64,000 nucleotides of DNA from Pseudomonas alkylphenolica (lineage in GTDB: Bacteria; Pseudomonadota; Gammaproteobacteria; Pseudomonadales; Pseudomonadaceae): contig NZ_QJRG01000044.1 of the NCBI RefSeq assembly GCF_004025535.1, forward strand, positions 372,001 through 436,000, written 5' to 3'. A model generated the notes under the pieces. The model had not been told where the DNA came from, searched no databases, and saw only the letters and a list, made by a program, of their open reading frames with translations. This document shows, in pieces, positions 22,715 through 31,330 of this stretch (positions within the stretch are counted from its first letter, which is position 1; every line of letters begins with the position of its first letter). The translations under genes were made by a program, and so were the position numbers.

Positions 22715-23824
22715 TCAGACGGCAGAGCTGTACCGGCGAACGCCGTTTTCCGGTACTGGCAACTGCGCAGCAACGCTGCCAGGCACGGAGAACAGCACAA
22801 GGTGATCAGCAGCGACCTCGACCCCGACTTCAGCGCCGACCAGATGGTCGATATGGCTGGGGAAAATCGCTTCGAGCTGGCTGCCGGTTGGTAGTTGCAG
22901 GCGATACAGAGTCGATGCACCGAGGAAGCTCTTGCCGACGATCAATGCCTTGAGCGCACTGTGCGGGGCATGGATGATGTCGTCGGGTCGCAACAATACG
23001 TCGACCGCGCTGCCCGGGGTAAAAGTGTAGGCCCGGTTACCGCGCAGCTCGCCCAGTTCGGTTTGCACCGACTCCGGGCTGGTCAGCTGGCCACGGATGA
23101 AGTAGCCCTGGCCAATGAAGCTGGCGACAAAGGGCGTCAACGGCTCGTGATACAGGTTGTACGGCGTGTCCCACTGCTCCAGGCGACCTTCTTTGAATAC
23201 CCCGACATGATCACTCACGGCAAAGGCTTCTTCCTGATCGTGGGTGACCAGGATGGCGCTGGTACCACGGCTCTTGAGAATGTCGCGAACCTCATGGCTG
23301 AGGCGTCGGCGCAGTTCCACGTCGAGGTTGGAAAACGGCTCGTCGAGCAACAGCAGTTGCGGCTCGGGTGCCAGGGCACGGGCCAGCGCCACACGTTGCT
23401 GCTGGCCGCCGGAGAGTTCGTGGGGGTAGCGTTTGCCGAGCCCGTCGAGCTTGACCAGCTCGAGCATCTGCGCCACCACCTGTTGTTGCTGGGGGTGCTT
23501 GCCAATGCCGAAGGCAATGTTCTGCGCCACGGTCAGGTGCGGGAACAGCGCATAGTCCTGGAACACCATGCCGATCTTGCGCTTCTCCGGTGCGAGGGTG
23601 AAACCGGCCTTGGAGATCACCTCTCCGGCCAGCTGGATCTCACCTTCATGCACCGGTTCGAAGCCGGCAATTGCGCGCAGGGTGGTGGTCTTGCCGCAAC
23701 CCGAAGACCCAAGCAGGCAACCGATGTCGCCTGCGTTGAGGTGCAGGTTGAGGTTCTGGACGATGCGTTGCTCGCCATAGCCGCAGGCGAGGTTGCGCAG
23801 GTTAAGCAGTAAAGGTTGACTCAT
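22715..23824 (-). CDS. ABC transporter ATP-binding protein (FbpC/PotA-like)
   Basis: An ATPase of 369 residues with Walker [10 protein letters not shown] (residues about 38-46), signature [15 protein letters not shown], Walker [12 protein letters not shown] and a C-terminal TOBE domain from about residue 240. The architecture is that of iron(III), sulfate or polyamine importers. No permease or binding protein is adjacent, so it is an orphan ATPase that must work with partners elsewhere. It overlaps argF by four bases downstream of it, a pairing I recall from other Pseudomonas genomes. Confidence 0.85.
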   Translation of the reverse strand: MSQPLLLNLRNLACGYGEQRIVQNLNLHLNAGDIGCLLGSSGCGKTTTLRAIAGFEPVHEGEIQLAGEVISKAGFTLAPEKRKIGMVFQDYALFPHLTVAQNIAFGIGKHPQQQQVVAQMLELVKLDGLGKRYPHELSGGQQQRVALARALAPEPQLLLLDEPFSNLDVELRRRLSHEVRDILKSRGTSAILVTHDQEEAFAVSDHVGVFKEGRLEQWDTPYNLYHEPLTPFVASFIGQGYFIRGQLTSPESVQTELGELRGNRAYTFTPGSAVDVLLRPDDIIHAPHSALKALIVGKSFLGASTLYRLQLPTGSQLEAIFPSHIDHLVGAEVGVEVAADHLVLFSVPGSVAAQLPVPENGVRRYSSAV

Positions 23825-24741
23825 GCGTGGTGGTAGGCCGGTTCAACAAGGTATTCGAGAAGCGCCTTCTGGGCATGCAGACGGTTTTCAGCTTGGTCCC
23901 AGGCGACCGAACGAGGGTCGTCGAGCAGGTCCAGGCTGATTTCCTCGCCACGGTGGGCGGGTAGGCAGTGCATGAACAGGGCATCGGGTGCTGCCAGGTC
24001 GAGCAGTTCGCGGGTTACCTGATAAGGCGCGAACAAGGCCAGACGCCGTGCAGTTTCCTCTTCTTGACCCATGGAAGTCCAGACATCGGTACTCACCAGG
24101 TGTGCGCCTTGCACCGCCTCCTTGGGCTCGCGGAAGATTTTCACGCGATCGCCGGCATTGGCCAGGAACTGCGGGTTGGGCTCGAATTCGGCCGGGCAGG
24201 CAATGCGCAGCTGGAAGTCGAACTGGATCGCCGCTTCTATATAGCTGTTGCACATGTTGTTGCCGTCACCGATCCAGGCCACGGTCTTGCCCTGGATCGA
24301 ACCGCGATGTTCGAGGAAGGTTTGCATGTCGGCCAGCAGCTGGCACGGGTGCAGGTCATCCGACAGACCATTGATTACCGGTACGCGGGAATTGGCCGCG
24401 AACTCGGTCAGGGTGCTGTGGGCAAAGGTACGGATCATCACCGCATCGAGCATCCGCGACATGACGATGGCGCAGTCGCCGATCGGTTCGCCACGGCCCA
24501 GTTGGGTGTCGCGTGGGGACAGGAAGATCGCCTGGCCGCCAAGCTGGATCATGCCGGCTTCGAACGACAGTCGGGTACGGGTCGAGGATTTCTCGAAGAT
24601 CATGCCCAGTACACGGTTCTTCAGGGGTTCGAACAGTACGCCGCGGTTACGCAGGTCCTTCAGCTCGATGCCTCGACGGATCACACTGAGCAGTTCGTCG
24701 GGTGTGAAGTCCATCAGGGAGAGAAAGTGCCTAGCGCTCAT
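23821..24741 (-). CDS. argF: ornithine carbamoyltransferase, anabolic
   Basis: An enzyme of 306 residues that makes citrulline from ornithine and carbamoyl phosphate in arginine biosynthesis. The carbamoyl-phosphate loop STRTR is at residues 53-57 and the ornithine-site [10 protein letters not shown] lies near residue 264. The presence of ArgR-type repeats covering the promoter (24846-24882) marks it as the arginine-repressed anabolic enzyme rather than catabolic ArcB. The next step, argG, lies 8 kb away with a similar operator. Confidence 0.94.
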   Translation of the reverse strand: MSARHFLSLMDFTPDELLSVIRRGIELKDLRNRGVLFEPLKNRVLGMIFEKSSTRTRLSFEAGMIQLGGQAIFLSPRDTQLGRGEPIGDCAIVMSRMLDAVMIRTFAHSTLTEFAANSRVPVINGLSDDLHPCQLLADMQTFLEHRGSIQGKTVAWIGDGNNMCNSYIEAAIQFDFQLRIACPAEFEPNPQFLANAGDRVKIFREPKEAVQGAHLVSTDVWTSMGQEEETARRLALFAPYQVTRELLDLAAPDALFMHCLPAHRGEEISLDLLDDPRSVAWDQAENRLHAQKALLEYLVEPAYHHA

Positions 24742-24845
24742 GTTTGACTACCTTTTTGCAACAGACCGCAGATCAACAATGCCGGTTTTCAGAAACAACG
24801 GAAGTGACCTGCGGCGAAAGCCGCACGGGGCGACGAAATAAGGGG

Positions 24846-24882
24846 AGACGCAATACTATAATTAAATGTCGCGTCATACCAA
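24846..24882. promoter_or_regulatory. ArgR operator overlapping the argF promoter
   Basis: Two direct repeats spaced exactly 21 bp: AGACGC-N8-AA (24846-24861) and TGTCGC-N8-AA (24867-24882). The second matches the Pseudomonas ArgR half-site TGTCGC-N8-AA perfectly. On the minus strand a promoter, TTGGTA (24877-24882) with a 16-base spacer and TATAGT (24855-24860), lies entirely inside the operator, so bound ArgR should block argF. Confidence 0.8.
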
Positions 24883-24909
24883 GTGGGGTGTGCACGGTCT
24901 GTCGTGCGG

Positions 24910-24943
24910 GCAGCCTCGTAAGCCATTGGCCGGCTGCTTTTTT
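24910..24943 (+). terminator. rho-independent terminator with no upstream coding gene
   Basis: GCAGCC (24910-24915) pairs with GGCTGC (24932-24937), with an inner GCC-ATT-GGC stem, and is followed by TTTTTT on the plus strand. No plus-strand gene precedes it for over 2 kb. A smaller hairpin, GCACG-N6-CGTGC, lies at 24892-24907. It may end a short RNA or act as an attenuator for the oxidoreductase gene at 25108. Confidence 0.55.
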
Positions 24944-25107
24944 GTTTGCCACCCCCCGGGTTTTACACTGACCGCTGGCGCCTTGGCAAACCCTGCGGCT
25001 AATCGCTGTGCCTGATGCCGGTAGATTCACACGGCGAAACTCGCTGGCCGCCAGGCAAGCTCCGGCCCATAGTCAGGTGCATTTCCAGACACCCGATAGA
25101 GGTGGCC

Positions 25108-27216
25108 ATGAACAAGACCCTGCATTACCGTGCCTGTCACCTGTGCGAAGCCATTTGCGGCTTGACCATCGAAACTACCGATGAGCCTGCTGCCGGGTTG
25201 CGCATCAGTTCGATCAAAGGCGATCCTCAGGACAGCTTCAGTCGCGGCCACATCTGCCCCAAGGCGGTGGCCCTGCAAGACATTCAGAACGACCCCGACC
25301 GGCTGCGGGTGCCGCATAAACGGGTGGGCGATGACTGGCAGGCGATCAGTTGGGAAGAGGCTTTCGAATTTGCCGCCCAGAAGCTCTGGGCGATCCAGCA
25401 GGCCCATGGGCAGAACGCGGTGGCGGTCTATCAAGGCAACCCCAGCGTGCACAATTATGGCTTGATGACCCACAGCAATTACTTTCTCGGCCTGCTCAAA
25501 ACCCGCAACCGGTTCTCGGCCACCTCTGTCGACCAGTTGCCCCAGCACCTCACCAGCTACCTGATGTATGGCCACGGGCTGCTGCTGCCGATTCCGGACA
25601 TTGACCACACCGATTTCATGCTGATCCTGGGGGGCAATCCCCTGGCGTCCAACGGCAGCATCATGACCGTGCCGGATGTGGAAAAACGCCTGAAGGCTAT
25701 TCAGGGACGAAGTGGCAAAGTGGTGGTGGTCGATCCTCGGCGCAGTGAAACTGCAGCCATTGCCGACCAGCATGTGTTCATTCGACCGGGAGGCGATGCG
25801 GCACTGCTCAGTGCTCTGCTCAATACCCTGTTTAGCGAAGGCCTCGAGCGTCCAGGGTCACTGCCGGTCGATGGGCTGGATCAAGTGCGTGAGGCCATCG
25901 CGCCGTTCACCGCCGAGGCCATGGCACCGCTGTGCGGCATCGATGCGCGGGTGATTCGCCAGTTGGCACGTGACTTCGCGGCCGCCGACAAGGCGGTGTG
26001 CTATGGCCGCATGGGAGTTTCGACGCAACGCTTCGGTACCCTCTGCCATTGGCTGATCCAGCTGATCAACCTGGTCAGCGGCAACCTCGACCGCGTCGGC
26101 GGCGCGCTGTGCACGCAGCCAGCCGTGGATCTGGTGGCGACCACGGCCGGCGGACACTTCAACGCCTGGCAGAGCCGGGTGTCCGGGTTGCCTGAATATG
26201 GCGGCGAGCTACCGGTGGCGGCCTTGGCCCAGGAGATGCTGGTTGCAGGCGAAGGGCAGGTGCATGCGCTGGTCACCGTTGCCGGCAACCCGGTGCTGTC
26301 CACGCCAAACGGGCAGCAGGTGGAGCGGGCGTTGAGCAGTCTGGAGTTCATGCTCAGCATCGACCTGTATATCAATGAGACCACGCGTTACGCCGACCTG
26401 ATCCTGCCGTCTACCAGCGCGCTGGAAAACGATCACTACGACACCACTTTCAATTTGTTGGCGGTGCGCAACGTCAGCCGCTTCAACCGGGCGATCCTGC
26501 CCAAGCCGCAAGGCGCGCTGCATGACTGGGAAATCTTCGTGGGCCTGGCCAAAGCGTTTGCCGCGCTAAGCGACAAGCCGCTCAAACCGACCATGGCACC
26601 GGCCCAGATGATCGACATCGGTTTGCGCCAAGGTCCTTATGGTGAAGGCTCGGCGTTCAACCTGTCCGTGGAAACACTGGCGCAACACCCTCACGGTGTT
26701 GACCTTGGGCCGTTACGGCCGAACCTTGCGACGCGTTTGAAGACCGCCAGCCAGCGTATCCAGGCCGCGCCCTCGCAAATACTCGATGACCTGCAACGAC
26801 TCGCCGAGCAGTTGCCTGCCGATCGCGATCAATTGCTGCTGATCGGGCGGCGGCACGTGCGCAGCAACAACTCCTGGATGCACAACTATCACCGGTTGGT
26901 GAAAGGCAAGCCGCGTCATCAGTTGCTCATGCACCCGGATGACCTGGCGGCAAGGCAGTTGCAGGACGGGCAGCGGGTGAAGGTCAGCTCACGGGTGGGC
27001 AGCATCGAGGTCGAGGTGCAGGCGTGTACGGACATGATGCCAGGGGTGATCAGCCTGCCTCATGGCTTCGGCCATGCGCGTGCCGGCGTGCGCATGGATA
27101 TCGCCAGCAGCCAGGCGGGCGCCAGCGTCAATGACCTGACCGATGAGTGTCAGCTGGATGCCGTATCGGGCAATGCCGCGCTCAACGGCGTGGCAGTGCA
27201 GGTGGTTGCCGCCTGA
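25108..27216 (+). CDS. molybdopterin oxidoreductase family protein
   Basis: A protein of 702 residues of the DMSO-reductase superfamily. The N-terminal [4Fe-4S] motif begins CHLCEAIC and ends with CPK about 30 residues later. The molybdopterin domain contains GNPLASNGS, RRSETAAIADQHVFIRPGGD and INETTRYADLILPSTSALE; the C-terminal dinucleotide-binding domain starts near residue 595. It carries no Tat signal, so it is presumably cytoplasmic, like assimilatory-type or formate-dehydrogenase-like members. The substrate is unknown. The ATG at 25108 sits seven bases after GAGG and gives the conserved N-terminus. It is a single gene with no maturation genes beside it. Confidence 0.87.
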   Translation: MNKTLHYRACHLCEAICGLTIETTDEPAAGLRISSIKGDPQDSFSRGHICPKAVALQDIQNDPDRLRVPHKRVGDDWQAISWEEAFEFAAQKLWAIQQAHGQNAVAVYQGNPSVHNYGLMTHSNYFLGLLKTRNRFSATSVDQLPQHLTSYLMYGHGLLLPIPDIDHTDFMLILGGNPLASNGSIMTVPDVEKRLKAIQGRSGKVVVVDPRRSETAAIADQHVFIRPGGDAALLSALLNTLFSEGLERPGSLPVDGLDQVREAIAPFTAEAMAPLCGIDARVIRQLARDFAAADKAVCYGRMGVSTQRFGTLCHWLIQLINLVSGNLDRVGGALCTQPAVDLVATTAGGHFNAWQSRVSGLPEYGGELPVAALAQEMLVAGEGQVHALVTVAGNPVLSTPNGQQVERALSSLEFMLSIDLYINETTRYADLILPSTSALENDHYDTTFNLLAVRNVSRFNRAILPKPQGALHDWEIFVGLAKAFAALSDKPLKPTMAPAQMIDIGLRQGPYGEGSAFNLSVETLAQHPHGVDLGPLRPNLATRLKTASQRIQAAPSQILDDLQRLAEQLPADRDQLLLIGRRHVRSNNSWMHNYHRLVKGKPRHQLLMHPDDLAARQLQDGQRVKVSSRVGSIEVEVQACTDMMPGVISLPHGFGHARAGVRMDIASSQAGASVNDLTDECQLDAVSGNAALNGVAVQVVAA

Positions 27217-27308
27217 TATCGGCAAGGCCGAGCGCCACGCTCGGCTTTCCGATACAATGCGTCACCGTGCCGACAACCAGGTCGGAAAGTTCAGCCGCGA
27301 GGTGCTTC

Positions 27309-27644
27309 ATGGATATTATCGAAACAATCAAAGAGCAGATTGCCAACAACACCATTCTGCTTTACATGAAAGGCTCGCCGAATGCCCCGCAGTGCGGTTT
27401 TTCGGCCAAGGCGGCGCAAGCCGTGATGGGTTGTGGCGAGAAATTCGCTTACGTGGACATCCTGCAAAATCCGGAAATCCGCGCCAACCTGCCAAAATAC
27501 GCCAACTGGCCAACCTTCCCACAACTGTGGGTGGCAGGTGAGCTGGTCGGCGGTTCCGACATCATGGCTGAAATGTTTGCCAACGGCGAACTGCAGACCC
27601 TGATCAAGGAAGCTGCAGCCAAGGCTGAGGCGGCCAAGGCCTGA
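27309..27644 (+). CDS. grxD: monothiol glutaredoxin, Grx4 family
   Basis: A protein of 111 residues with the monothiol active site CGFS (Cys29) and the glutathione-binding WPTFPQLWV and GGSDI motifs. Grx4-type proteins carry [2Fe-2S] clusters, often with BolA, and serve iron-sulfur delivery rather than general disulfide reduction. The open frame extends upstream, but the ATG at 27309 follows GCGAGGTGCTTC and gives the usual protein. It is followed by a perfect 17-bp-stem terminator shared with the convergent bfrB, so the iron-related genes here are grouped. Confidence 0.93.
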   Translation: MDIIETIKEQIANNTILLYMKGSPNAPQCGFSAKAAQAVMGCGEKFAYVDILQNPEIRANLPKYANWPTFPQLWVAGELVGGSDIMAEMFANGELQTLIKEAAAKAEAAKA

Positions 27645-27655
27645 TTACAGGTTTG

Positions 27656-27692
27656 CCAATAAAAAGCCCCGCATTGCGGGGCTTTTTATTGG
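27656..27692. terminator. bidirectional terminator between grxD and bfrB
   Basis: Arms 27656-27672 and 27676-27692 are perfect 17-base complements with a three-base loop. A-runs before and T-runs after the GC core make it active in both directions. Confidence 0.92.
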
Positions 27693-27705
27693 CTGATCGA
27701 CGAGG

Positions 27706-28176
27706 TTATTCGCCCATCTGCGACTGCAGGTAGTTTTCCAGACCGACTTTGTCGATCAGGCTCAACTGGGTTTCCAGCCAGTCGATGTGCTCTTCTTCGG
27801 ACTCGAGGATGTCTTCAAGCATCTCGCGGCTGCCAAAGTCGCCAACGGTTTCGCAGTGCGCGATGGCGGCCTTGAGGTCGACCAGGCCTTTTTGCTCGAT
27901 CTTCAGGTCGCATTCGAGCATTTCTTTGGTGTGCTCACCAATCAGCAGCTTGCCCAGGTCCTGGACGTTGGGAATGCCTTCGAGAAACAGAATACGCTTG
28001 ATCAGTTTGTCAGCGTGTTTCATCTCGTCGATGGATTCTTTGTACTCATGCTTGCCCAGCTTTTCCAGACCCCAGTCTTCGTACATGCGTGCATGCAGGA
28101 AGTATTGGTTGATTGCGACCAGCTCGTTTCCGAGGATCTTGTTGAGATGCTGGATGACGCTAACGTCGCCTTTCAT
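27706..28176 (-). CDS. bfrB: bacterioferritin (haem-binding, BfrB type)
   Basis: A ferritin-like four-helix protein of 156 residues. The ferroxidase ligands Glu18, Glu51 and His54 are visible in the first half, and Met52 is the haem-ligating methionine characteristic of true bacterioferritins. By analogy with P. aeruginosa it forms a 24-mer that stores iron. Iron release would need Bfd, encoded 200 bases upstream on the same strand. The ATG at 28176 was chosen since the longer frame to 28242 adds unrelated sequence. The spacer before it holds a 20-bp direct repeat. Confidence 0.92.
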   Translation of the reverse strand: MKGDVSVIQHLNKILGNELVAINQYFLHARMYEDWGLEKLGKHEYKESIDEMKHADKLIKRILFLEGIPNVQDLGKLLIGEHTKEMLECDLKIEQKGLVDLKAAIAHCETVGDFGSREMLEDILESEEEHIDWLETQLSLIDKVGLENYLQSQMGE

Positions 28177-28240
28177 GATGGGGTCCTGCCCTGTAGGTGT
28201 GCCTATAACCGCAAGTCTGAGCCCCGCAACTACTACTGTC

Positions 28241-28325
28241 AAACCTAAGTTATTGAATAATAAGTGAAAATTAATCGGAATAAGAATGTTTGTGTTCCGC
28301 GTTTTAAGCCTAACTTATTGAATTA
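28241..28325. repeat. pair of 20-bp direct repeats upstream of bfrB
   Basis: AAACCTAAGTTATTGAATAA (28241-28260) recurs as AAGCCTAACTTATTGAATTA (28306-28325), with 17 of 20 bases identical and starts 65 bp apart. The stretch is unusually AT-rich for this genome and lies just before bfrB, so the copies may be regulator-binding sites or promoter elements. Confidence 0.5.
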
Positions 28326-28331
28326 CAGGCA

Positions 28332-28360
28332 TAAAAAAACCGGACACGAGGTCCGGTTCT
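28332..28360 (-). terminator. bfd terminator
   Basis: AACCGGAC (28338-28345) pairs with GTCCGGTT (28351-28358). On the minus strand the stem is followed by a run of seven Ts. It ends the bfd transcript 16 bases after its stop codon. Confidence 0.88.
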
Positions 28361-28375
28361 TGGAATGGGCTGTTT

Positions 28376-28594
28376 TTACGCTACGGAAAATTCCACAGGG
28401 TAGGGCAGGGCGGCCTGGCTGACCTGCAGTTCGGTCAAGGTTTCACGCACCACCTGCTTGGCCAGGCAGGCACATTTGCCGCACTGGCTGGCCACGTTGG
28501 TGGCCGTTCTGACTTCCTTGTAACTGCAGCATCCTTCGTAGATCGCATCGCGGATCTGTCCGTCGGTTACACCAACACAAAGACACACATACAT
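28376..28594 (-). CDS. bfd: bacterioferritin-associated ferredoxin
   Basis: A [2Fe-2S] protein of 72 residues with cluster cysteines Cys4, Cys6, Cys38 and Cys41 (MYVCLC and CGKC), as in P. aeruginosa Bfd. It binds bacterioferritin and reduces stored ferric iron so that it can be released under iron starvation. A good Fur box lies 46 bases upstream of the start, consistent with iron-repressed expression, whereas bfrB downstream has its own spacer and lies beyond the bfd terminator. Confidence 0.94.
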   Translation of the reverse strand: MYVCLCVGVTDGQIRDAIYEGCCSYKEVRTATNVASQCGKCACLAKQVVRETLTELQVSQAALPYPVEFSVA

Positions 28595-28639
28595 AAGGCA
28601 GACCATCGCGGGTTAAGGCTCAATGCGAAGAAGCTTAAT

Positions 28640-28658
28640 GTTAATGAGAATGCTTGTC
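28640..28658. promoter_or_regulatory. Fur box upstream of bfd
   Basis: GTTAATGAGAATGCTTGTC matches the 19-bp Fur consensus GATAATGATAATCATTATC closely, and matches the Pseudomonas variant with AATGAGAAT at 15 of 19 positions. Its position just upstream of bfd fits Fur repression when iron is plentiful. Confidence 0.78.
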
Positions 28659-28827
28659 AAAGCACAATCATGCCCGGTGCAAGTCAGGGCGACCAACGGC
28701 ATCTGTCCGGCAACGTAAGCTGAAATTCGGCGAGGAGCGCCCAGCGGTGTATCATGGCCGCCCTTTGCACTGTCTGTGGGCGTCTGCCCGCATGCACAGC
28801 GTGTTTCAAACCATCAGGAGATATCGA

Positions 28828-29430
28828 ATGAGCGTACTCGTTGGCAAAAATGCCCCGGATTTCACCGTCCCAGCCGTACTGGGCAATGGCGAAATCGTCG
28901 ACAGCTTCAACCTGGCTTCGGCTATCAAGGGCAAGTACGGCCTGGTGTTCTTCTACCCGCTGGACTTCACCTTCGTCTGCCCGTCCGAGCTGATCGCCCT
29001 GGACCACCGCATGTCCGAGTTCCGTGATCGCAATGTTGAAGTGATCGCGGTGTCGATCGACTCGCACTTCACCCACAACGCCTGGCGCAACACGCCGATC
29101 AATGCCGGTGGCATTGGTCACGTTCAGTACGTCATGGCGGCTGACATGAAGCACGAAATCGCCAAGGCCTACGACGTTGAGTCCGAAGGCGGCGTGGCCT
29201 TCCGTGGCGCGTTCCTGATCGACGACAAAGGCGTGGTCCGTTCGCAGATCGTCAACGACCTGCCGCTGGGCCGTAACATGGACGAACTGCTGCGTCTGGT
29301 CGATGCCCTGCAGTTCCACGAAGAGCACGGCGAAGTCTGCCCTGCCAACTGGAAAAAAGGCGACAAAGGCATGACCGCTTCGCCAGAAGGCGTAGCTGCT
29401 TACCTGAGCGAGAACAGCGGTAAGCTGTAA
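28828..29430 (+). CDS. 2-Cys peroxiredoxin (AhpC/TSA family)
   Basis: A typical 2-Cys peroxiredoxin of 200 residues. The peroxidatic Cys51 sits in DFTFVCPSE and the resolving Cys171 in GEVCPANW. It detoxifies hydrogen peroxide and organic peroxides in the cytoplasm. CAGGAG stands nine bases before the ATG. It is monocistronic: divergent from bfd across 233 bases, and ended by a strong terminator at 29442. P. aeruginosa calls its counterpart TsaA, as I recall. Confidence 0.92.
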   Translation: MSVLVGKNAPDFTVPAVLGNGEIVDSFNLASAIKGKYGLVFFYPLDFTFVCPSELIALDHRMSEFRDRNVEVIAVSIDSHFTHNAWRNTPINAGGIGHVQYVMAADMKHEIAKAYDVESEGGVAFRGAFLIDDKGVVRSQIVNDLPLGRNMDELLRLVDALQFHEEHGEVCPANWKKGDKGMTASPEGVAAYLSENSGKL

Positions 29431-29441
29431 TTGCGAGTGAC

Positions 29442-29471
29442 AAAAAAACCGGCCTGATGGCCGGTTTTTTT
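29442..29471. terminator. terminator between peroxiredoxin gene and rnt
   Basis: AACCGGCC-TGAT-GGCCGGTT with seven As before and seven Ts after makes a symmetric bidirectional intrinsic terminator for the convergent genes. Confidence 0.93.
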
Positions 29472-29488
29472 ATGCGCGCAGCAAAACC

Positions 29489-30157
29489 TCAGTCGTTGAA
29501 GTCTTGCCAGCCGCCCATTTCTTTCCAGCGGTTGACGATGCCGCAGAACAGCTCGGCAGTCTTCTCGGTGTCGTAGCGCGCCGAGTGGGCTTCACGACCG
29601 TCGAAGTCGATGTCGGCGCTCTGGCAGGCTCGGGCCAATACGGTCTGACCGTAGGCGAGACCGGCCAGGGTGGCGGTATCGAAGCTGGAGAACGGATGAA
29701 ACGGATTGCGTTTCATGTCGTTACGCGCCACGGCAGCGTTGAGAAAGCCTAGGTCGAAACTGCTGTTGTGCCCGACCAGAATCGCCCGTTTGCAACCATT
29801 GGCCTTCAGCGCCTTGCGTACGCCACGGAAGATATCGGTCAGCGCCGACTCTTCACTCACAGCCATGCGCAGCGGGTGATCCAGCTTGATCCCGGTGAAC
29901 TCCAGCGCCGCCTGTTCGATGTTGGCACCCTCGAACGGTTCAACACGGAAGAAGTAGGTGTGCTCTGGAAACAGAAAACCCTTTTCATCCATGCCGATGG
30001 TCACGGCAGCAATTTCCAGCAGGGCGTCGGTGGCGCTGTTGAAACCACCGGTCTCGACATCCACTACAACCGGCAGGTAACCACGAAAGCGTTCAGCCAT
30101 CGGGTGGCGGGGGCCACCACTCGGACCGTCCTGGTCGTCGTACAGATCTTCACTCAC
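29489..30157 (-). CDS. rnt: ribonuclease T
   Basis: A DEDDh-family 3'-5' exonuclease of 222 residues that trims the 3' ends of tRNA and other stable RNAs. Exo I residues Asp33 and Glu35 are in VVDVETGG; further motifs include [14 protein letters not shown] and the final [14 protein letters not shown] carrying the catalytic His. It overlaps pyrC by four bases, so the two are translationally coupled. Confidence 0.94.
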   Translation of the reverse strand: MSEDLYDDQDGPSGGPRHPMAERFRGYLPVVVDVETGGFNSATDALLEIAAVTIGMDEKGFLFPEHTYFFRVEPFEGANIEQAALEFTGIKLDHPLRMAVSEESALTDIFRGVRKALKANGCKRAILVGHNSSFDLGFLNAAVARNDMKRNPFHPFSSFDTATLAGLAYGQTVLARACQSADIDFDGREAHSARYDTEKTAELFCGIVNRWKEMGGWQDFND

Positions 30158-31200
30158 GCAGTTTCCTCCAGCAGGCGCCAGCGCAGTTGCTCACCGGCGC
30201 GCAGCGGGATGACAGTCTGCTCGCCGAACGGCAAGCTGCTTGGGGCGGTCCAGCTTTCGCGAACCAGGGTAATGGTGTCGGTGTTGCGCGGCAGGCCGTA
30301 GAAGTCCGGGCCGTGCTTGCTGGCAAAACCTTCGAGCTTGTCGAGGGCGTTGCGTTGTTCGAATGCTTCGGCATACAGCTCGATGGCTGCATACGCGGTG
30401 TAGCAGCCGGCGCAGCCACAGGCCGCTTCCTTGGCATGACGGGCGTGGGGCGCGGAGTCGGTACCGAGGAAAAACTTGCTGCTGCCGCTGGTGGCCGCAT
30501 CCAGCAACGCCACTTGGTGGGTGTTGCGCTTGAGGATCGGCAGGCAGTAGAAGTGCGGGCGAATGCCGCCAACCAGCATGTGGTTGCGGTTGTACAGCAG
30601 GTGCTGGGCGGTAATGGTCGCGCCGACGTTGGCCGGGGCCTCGTTGACGAACTGTACGGCTTCGCTCGTGGTGATGTGCTCGAACACGACCTTGAGGGTC
30701 GGGAAGCGCTCGACGACGCGACGCAGGTGTTCGTCGATGAACAGTTTCTCGCGGTCGAACACGTCGATCTCGCTGCGCGTCACTTCACCGTGCACCAGCA
30801 AAGGCATGCCGACTTCGGCCATGGCCTCGAGCACCGGGAAAATGTTGTCGATGCTGGTAACGCCGGAATCGGAGTTGGTCGTGGCGCCGGCAGGGTAGAG
30901 CTTGGCGGCATGCACGAAACCGGTAGCCTTGGCCGCGCGGACTTCCTCGGGCTGGGTGCGGTCGGTGAGGTACAGCACCATCAGCGGTTCAAAGCGGCTG
31001 CCAGCCGGGCGCGCGGCCAGGATGCGCTCGCGATAGCCTTCGGCTTCTGCGGCATTGCGCACGGGCGGTACCAGGTTGGGCATGATGATTGCGCGTGCAA
31101 AGGTGCGCGCAACGTCGCCGACGGTGTGGGGCAGGACGGCGCCATCGCGAAGATGGATGTGCCAGTCATCGGGACGCAAGAGGGTCAGGCGGTCGGACAT
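30154..31200 (-). CDS. pyrC: dihydroorotase
   Basis: A class II dihydroorotase of 348 residues. It closes carbamoyl-aspartate to dihydroorotate, the third step of pyrimidine synthesis. Zinc ligands His14 and His16 lie in WHIHLRDG; the carboxylated Lys region ([17 protein letters not shown]) and [15 protein letters not shown] are intact, so it should be catalytically active. The ATG at 31200 gives the standard N-terminus [16 protein letters not shown]; the nine extra residues upstream are not conserved as far as I recall. It is the first gene of the pyrC-rnt pair. Confidence 0.94.
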   Translation of the reverse strand: MSDRLTLLRPDDWHIHLRDGAVLPHTVGDVARTFARAIIMPNLVPPVRNAAEAEGYRERILAARPAGSRFEPLMVLYLTDRTQPEEVRAAKATGFVHAAKLYPAGATTNSDSGVTSIDNIFPVLEAMAEVGMPLLVHGEVTRSEIDVFDREKLFIDEHLRRVVERFPTLKVVFEHITTSEAVQFVNEAPANVGATITAQHLLYNRNHMLVGGIRPHFYCLPILKRNTHQVALLDAATSGSSKFFLGTDSAPHARHAKEAACGCAGCYTAYAAIELYAEAFEQRNALDKLEGFASKHGPDFYGLPRNTDTITLVRESWTAPSSLPFGEQTVIPLRAGEQLRWRLLEETA

Positions 31201-31330
31201 TGGGGATTCCAGGCGGGTCGAACTCAAGGTGAATGCTACCGGAAAAGCCGGGTTCGAGCACTCGCTATCAAGTTTTGCCGGGCCTGACCGATAGCCTGCG
31301 GGTAGACCGTGAAATTTTGTGGAGCCGCCC

